From CBDCWO01 sp965223405 (lineage in GTDB: Bacteria > Bacteroidota > Bacteroidia > Chitinophagales > Saprospiraceae), in contig CBDCWO010000006.1 of NCBI GenBank assembly GCA_965223405.1, positions 5,456,001 to 5,520,000 on the forward strand: DNA of 64,000 nucleotides, written 5' to 3'. Position numbers and translations under genes: made by a program. Positions 60,442 to 64,000 of the stretch are shown piece by piece. The notes below the pieces were generated by a model. The model did not search any database and had not been told where the DNA came from. It was given only the letters and a program-made list of their open reading frames with translations. Each line of letters begins with the position of its first letter. Position 1 is the first letter of the stretch.

Positions 60442-61350
60442 TTAATCAGATTTCTTTTGTTTTACATATTTTCCGTCAAATCCACCGGTCCAGGATTTGC
60501 CCTGATCCACGCTGGATTCAATATACTGCCGGACAGAACCATCCTCCTGCAATGTAAAGGTCATTCTCCGGAGTACTATTCCGTTTGGTCCGATTGCTTT
60601 TCCCTGAAATTGAATCATTCCATCAGCGGAATTGATCTCCTTATAGGTAGTGATGTCCTGTGCACTGCCTACCCAGTTTTGAATCCATAGTTGCTCTACT
60701 GGATGGTAATAGTTGATGCTTTGCCCGGTGTGGTTCCCACCCGTAGCTTCCCAGTTTTCATGGATAGCACAACCGCCTTTGGCCAAGGTGATTGAATTGG
60801 TACCCGCAAGTTGTCCACCAACATAAACATCCCATTCTCCTAACCAAAAATCAAATTTTCGGTGATTGGGATCGGATATGCATGGATAAGCATTGACTTC
60901 TGCCTGATGATAAATGTTTTTGAATTCTTCATTATTTTGAATAGGCATGAATTCTTGATCCTTAAGCCTTGCAAAAGCAGCAAATCCATTTTGTACTAAT
61001 TGATCCAATATCTGAATTGCTTGTTTTTTTTGTCCTAGCTGTGCATAACATTTGGCTTGATTAAACCTTACTGCCACCAATCCCGGATATCGGTATTCTT
61101 CAGCTTTAGAAAGGGATTCTAGCGCTGCTTGATAGTTTCTATTTTGAACTAAAACATAACCTTTTAAAAAATGGGCCGTTGAGTCCTCCTTGACTACCAA
61201 TAAATACTGGTCTAGACACCACAGGGCGGAATCCCATTGTTGATTGTTAATATATTTCTGTCCTTGACTGAGGTCACAAGTTTGACCGATTGAAAATTTT
61301 GGTGCCATGAATAAAACAAGCAAAGTCAGAAAAGTCTTCAGATACCTCAT
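60442..61350 (-). CDS. Secreted TPR plus calycin-like domain protein
   Basis: ATG 61350 gives 302 residues; a TTG two codons earlier is less likely. The signal peptide ends near SIGQ (about 22). TPRs fill about 25-125 (AHFLKGYVLVQNRNYQAALESLSKAEEY). The C-terminal half (about 150-290) is a DUF1579-like beta barrel (RKFDFWLGEWDVYVGGQLAG ... GGNHTGQSINYYHPVEQLWIQNW). The barrel relates to the lipoprotein at 52342. The role is unknown. Confidence 0.8.
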   Translation of the reverse strand: MRYLKTFLTLLVLFMAPKFSIGQTCDLSQGQKYINNQQWDSALWCLDQYLLVVKEDSTAHFLKGYVLVQNRNYQAALESLSKAEEYRYPGLVAVRFNQAKCYAQLGQKKQAIQILDQLVQNGFAAFARLKDQEFMPIQNNEEFKNIYHQAEVNAYPCISDPNHRKFDFWLGEWDVYVGGQLAGTNSITLAKGGCAIHENWEATGGNHTGQSINYYHPVEQLWIQNWVGSAQDITTYKEINSADGMIQFQGKAIGPNGIVLRRMTFTLQEDGSVRQYIESSVDQGKSWTGGFDGKYVKQKKSD

Positions 61351-61538
61351 GAGCAAAAAATCATTTAATCATCGTAAGCAATAAGGGTAATCGGTAATAT
61401 TGGCTAAAAGTAGGCAAAATTAATTATTGTGTTAATCTTTTAATTGTACAAATCGGACATTGCAATAAAATCATTACATTTTGATTATGAACTACTTATG
61501 GAGACAGCGATTTAAAATATTAACCGTTTGTTGAATAT

Positions 61539-62399
61539 ATGGAAGAAGTATTTATAAAACATTTACCAAGCCCTCGGTTAAGCCACTTGATTGATTATTT
61601 CTGGTTGTGGAAGTCGGAAAATCCGGATATATCCAAATTTCCAGATAGATTTATCCCGGATGGCCATTTTGAAATTTTCATTGATCTAAAGGATATGTTT
61701 GCGCAATTGGACGAGAGTGGTGAATGGACCCGAGCCCCTGCTTCTTTTGTAGGAGGCATGTATACCAGTCATTTTTTTGTAAAATCTGGGGATAGTATAT
61801 TCAGGGTTGGTGTAGTGGTTAGACCCGGAATGATCCAACATCTGATTAATGAGGATCTTACAAACTTGAAAGGAAAGAATACGGATTTAAAAGATCTTTG
61901 GGGTAATATGGCCGAATCCTTAATGGATCAGTTGGCCTGTAGTCAATCGAATGTTCATATCTTCAATATTTTGGAAAATTATTTGATCAAGGTTGCAAAC
62001 ACCAATAAAATCGATCGAGCTATCAGTACAGCGGTAAGGGAAATTATTAGAACCCAGGGAAATATTACAGTTAAGTCTTTGGCCGAAAATACTCATATGA
62101 GCATTCGGCAATTTAGAAGAAGGTTTCAGGACAAAATTGGAGTTTCTCCCAAACAATACATGAAGATTATACGAATATCGTACATTGCTAGATTGACATT
62201 ATGTCAAAAGTTTGATCGTTTAACAGACCTGGCCTATGAAGCGGGATTTTCGGATCAATCCCATTTAACAAGGGAATTTAAATCTATTGCTGGAATCAAT
62301 CCCAATGGATTTCGTCAAGAACCCCATCCCATTTTTGATAACCTTATAAAGAAATACAAAACCATAACAACTAGCCAGGAATTACATATGAAATATTAG
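61539..62399 (+). CDS. AraC-family transcriptional regulator
   Basis: The 286 residues show an N-terminal ligand-type domain (about 5-150, DYFWLWKSENPDISKFPDRFIPDGHFEIFIDL, as in DUF6597). The AraC DNA-binding double helix-turn-helix lies at about 165-270 (TVKSLAENTHMSIRQFRRRFQDKIGVSPKQYMK, DLAYEAGFSDQSHLTREFKSIAGINPNGFR). The PD40 lipoprotein gene starts 27 bp downstream and may be under the same promoter. The ligand and targets are unknown. Confidence 0.93.
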   Translation: MEEVFIKHLPSPRLSHLIDYFWLWKSENPDISKFPDRFIPDGHFEIFIDLKDMFAQLDESGEWTRAPASFVGGMYTSHFFVKSGDSIFRVGVVVRPGMIQHLINEDLTNLKGKNTDLKDLWGNMAESLMDQLACSQSNVHIFNILENYLIKVANTNKIDRAISTAVREIIRTQGNITVKSLAENTHMSIRQFRRRFQDKIGVSPKQYMKIIRISYIARLTLCQKFDRLTDLAYEAGFSDQSHLTREFKSIAGINPNGFRQEPHPIFDNLIKKYKTITTSQELHMKY

Positions 62400-62426
62400 T
62401 AAAGCCTGCGGGCAAAACGAAATGAA

Positions 62427-63419
62427 ATGAAAACTCTAATTTTTTGTTTATTTGGATTTATTTACTTGACTTCATGTGGTCAATTGGATGCAGACCATCG
62501 ACATTATGACGAAACCGTCAAATACTTAAATTCTCCTGTACAGCTATCAGAGGCACCAGAATTGTTCCTGAGTAGCGCCCATACGATCAGAGATGTAGCG
62601 CTATCCGGAGATGGAACCAGGATGTTGTACACCATGCAAAGTTTGAAATTCAGAAAAAGCACTGTTGTGCAGCGGGTACTAAAAGATGGGGAATGGATCA
62701 GCCCACAATTGGTTTCGTTTGCCGGAAGATATCGGGATTTGGAACCTTTTTTTCATCCAGATGGTACAAAATTATTTTTTGCATCCGATCGTCCGGACCA
62801 AGAAAATGGAGAACCAGCGGATTTCAACATATGGTATGTTGATTACCAAAATGGTCAATTTGGAGAACCCGTGAAGCTCGATTCCAATGTCAATCAATCA
62901 GGTAATGAGTTCTATCCCAGTGTTGCGATGAATGGTAATCTATACTTTACTGCAGAACGTCAGGAAGGGAAAGGAAGTGAAGACATTTTTGTCAGTTATT
63001 ACCGAGATGGAAATTACACCAAAGCACTACCTCTGGATTCGGTCAATTCCGTAGGCTATGAATTCAACGCCTATATATCACCCGATGAATCGCTTTTAAT
63101 CAGTACAGTTTATGGAAGAGCTGATGACCATGGCAAAGGAGATCTATACGTATTTCGAAAACTCCCGGATGGACAATGGGATTCGGGCACCAATTTGGGA
63201 TCCTTGATCAATGGACCATATTTAGATTATAGCCCTTTTTTAGATATCAATAATCAGATCTTATATTTTAGTTCGGAAAGAGAAGGATTTCCCGCAAGCG
63301 GAAAGGATATCCCAGATTACCGGACCTGGATGGAATTGCTTGATGCTCCTCGAAATGGAACGAGTAATGTCTATGCCATCCATTGGAAATTAAATAGTTT
63401 ACCATTGAAAACTGATTGA
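62427..63419 (+). CDS. PD40 beta-propeller lipoprotein
   Basis: The 330-residue protein has a lipoprotein signal (MKTLIFCLFGFIYLTSC). TolB-like WD40/PD40 blades follow, e.g. DVALSGDGTRMLYTM, EPFFHPDGTKLFFASDRP, YPSVAMNGNLYFTAER, AYISPDESLLIST and YSPFLDINNQILYFSSER. These propellers bind protein or peptidoglycan partners in the envelope. It follows the AraC regulator closely. Confidence 0.87.
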   Translation: MKTLIFCLFGFIYLTSCGQLDADHRHYDETVKYLNSPVQLSEAPELFLSSAHTIRDVALSGDGTRMLYTMQSLKFRKSTVVQRVLKDGEWISPQLVSFAGRYRDLEPFFHPDGTKLFFASDRPDQENGEPADFNIWYVDYQNGQFGEPVKLDSNVNQSGNEFYPSVAMNGNLYFTAERQEGKGSEDIFVSYYRDGNYTKALPLDSVNSVGYEFNAYISPDESLLISTVYGRADDHGKGDLYVFRKLPDGQWDSGTNLGSLINGPYLDYSPFLDINNQILYFSSEREGFPASGKDIPDYRTWMELLDAPRNGTSNVYAIHWKLNSLPLKTD

Positions 63420-63436
63420 ATTCTTCAATTTTCAGA

Positions 63437-63823
63437 CTACCTTAGTTTAAATTTGTCAATTTCCCTTCTTTCTTTTTTGGTAGGTCGACCTTCTCCCTTT
63501 TCTCTGAATTCAGGACGCATTCGCTTCACTGAAAACCATTTTTCGAACTTATACAGCTCTTCCGGCGGTGTAAGGTCGGAGTAACATGCAACAGCCAGTG
63601 GTGCACCGACACGTTTTGCAATTACTTTGATTACTTGATAGCGAAAACTGAAGCCATCTTTTTTGACAATAATTTGGTCACCAGCTTGAATGGGGGTACT
63701 TGCCTTAATAGGAGTGCCGGTTAAGCTTAATACTTTATTGTTTTTACAAGCATCAGTGGCTCGAGTTCGAGTTTTAAAAATACGGACACTCCACAACCAT
63801 TTATCGATTCTAACCTTAGGCAT
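63437..63823 (-). CDS. S4-domain RNA-binding protein, Hsp15-like
   Basis: The 128-residue protein has an N-terminal S4 domain (VRIDKWLWSVRIFKTRTRATDAC and IQAGDQIIVKK) and a Lys/Arg-rich C-terminal tail (GEGRPTKKERREIDKFKLR). This is the Hsp15/HslR layout, a heat-shock protein that rescues stalled 50S subunits carrying tRNA. It begins 1 bp after the PPK2 gene on the same strand. Confidence 0.9.
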   Translation of the reverse strand: MPKVRIDKWLWSVRIFKTRTRATDACKNNKVLSLTGTPIKASTPIQAGDQIIVKKDGFSFRYQVIKVIAKRVGAPLAVACYSDLTPPEELYKFEKWFSVKRMRPEFREKGEGRPTKKERREIDKFKLR

Positions 63824-63824
63824 A

Positions 63825-64000
63825 TTATTTTTTCTTAATAACAGGGTACCTTGGATTAAGCGATTTTAGTTTTTCCAAAGTAATTTTAGCAACTACATAA
63901 TTACGATACCATCTGGAGTCAACTGGCACAATATGCCATGGGATTTTACTCCAATTGATAGCATCCTGATAGCATGCCATGTACTCTTCCCAATGCTCCC
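63825..64000 (-). CDS. PPK2-family polyphosphate kinase, C-terminal end (5' part beyond the window)
   Basis: The last 58 codons before the stop at 63825 read WEEYMACYQDAINW, IPWHIVPVDSRWYRNYVVAKI and LEKLKSLNPRYP, the typical C-terminus of PPK2 kinases. These enzymes move phosphate between polyphosphate and nucleotides. The catalytic Walker motifs lie outside the window, so the AMP/ADP class cannot be told. Confidence 0.85.
   Translation of the reverse strand, partial: EHWEEYMACYQDAINWSKIPWHIVPVDSRWYRNYVVAKITLEKLKSLNPRYPVIKKK

Noticed and set aside
60382..60444. Short plus-strand frame MKTTLRFTLLIQIRKSDSAY
   Set aside because: It has only 20 codons and ends at the 3' end of the opposing gene. 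It looks like the start of a signal peptide but has no body.

Overview
The window looks like chromosomal DNA from a free-living member of the Bacteroidota, probably close to the Saprospiria. This is inferred from gene content: a TonB-like beta-barrel paired with a GLPGLI-family protein, a secreted protein with a type IX secretion C-terminal domain, many short lipoproteins, SusC-like carboxypeptidase-regulatory domains, LytTR two-component genes, orphan FtsX-type permeases, and TAnnTTTG-type promoter elements with few clear Shine-Dalgarno sites. No rRNA, tRNA, CRISPR array, prophage or restriction system was found.

Layout. 1-5.5 kb (mostly minus): a transglutaminase-like secreted protein translationally coupled to a group II (aromatic) amino-acid decarboxylase, a small secreted basic protein, and a LytS-like kinase / LytTR regulator / fructosamine-kinase operon. 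5.7-9.1 kb (plus): PTPS, folE, fabD, yqgE and a DUF1684 protein. 9.1-15 kb (minus): glucokinase, a receptor-L-domain protein with a sorting tail, the RIC di-iron repair protein, and an OmpR-type two-component system. 15-18.6 kb (plus): GLPGLI protein and its outer-membrane barrel partner. 19.3-23.5 kb (plus): a PaoABC/YagTSR-like molybdenum hydroxylase (2Fe-2S, Moco and FAD/4Fe-4S subunits) followed by an overlapping Cys-rich small gene. 23.6-28.8 kb: a glycosidase-like protein, a barrel-less TonB-plug/TPR protein, two orphan genes and an L-type lectin/OmpA protein. 29.0-31.6 kb: an IS110-family element inserted in a dispersed non-coding repeat family. 31.6-39.2 kb: an octahaem cytochrome with HEAT/TPR repeats, then nucleoside salvage (uridine-phosphorylase-like, deoD, deoC, and a two-domain ALDH16-like dehydrogenase). 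39.3-50.5 kb (minus): proB-proA, a TPR/outer-membrane pair, a Kelch lipoprotein, a 1.1 kb gene-free stretch, a DUF2911 protein and ornithine aminotransferase. 51-54.8 kb: two envelope proteins, then coxG-mocA-moaD-moaE, which would supply and mature the cofactor of the hydroxylase at 19.3-23.3 kb. 55-64 kb: a TlpA-like thioredoxin, a GH-A-clan glycosidase lipoprotein, an FtsX-type permease, a TPR/calycin-like protein, an AraC regulator with a PD40 propeller lipoprotein, an Hsp15-like S4 protein and the C-terminus of a PPK2-family polyphosphate kinase.

The most notable observation is the IS110 element. Two unoccupied copies of its insertion site lie in the same window (31157-31175 and 41317-41335), so its ends and AG core can be placed. 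Its 240 bp leader then contains an 8-base match to the left target half and a 7-base match to the element's own right end. Both matches end in the core, as expected of a bridge RNA. Functions are assigned by reading protein motifs; no database search was run.
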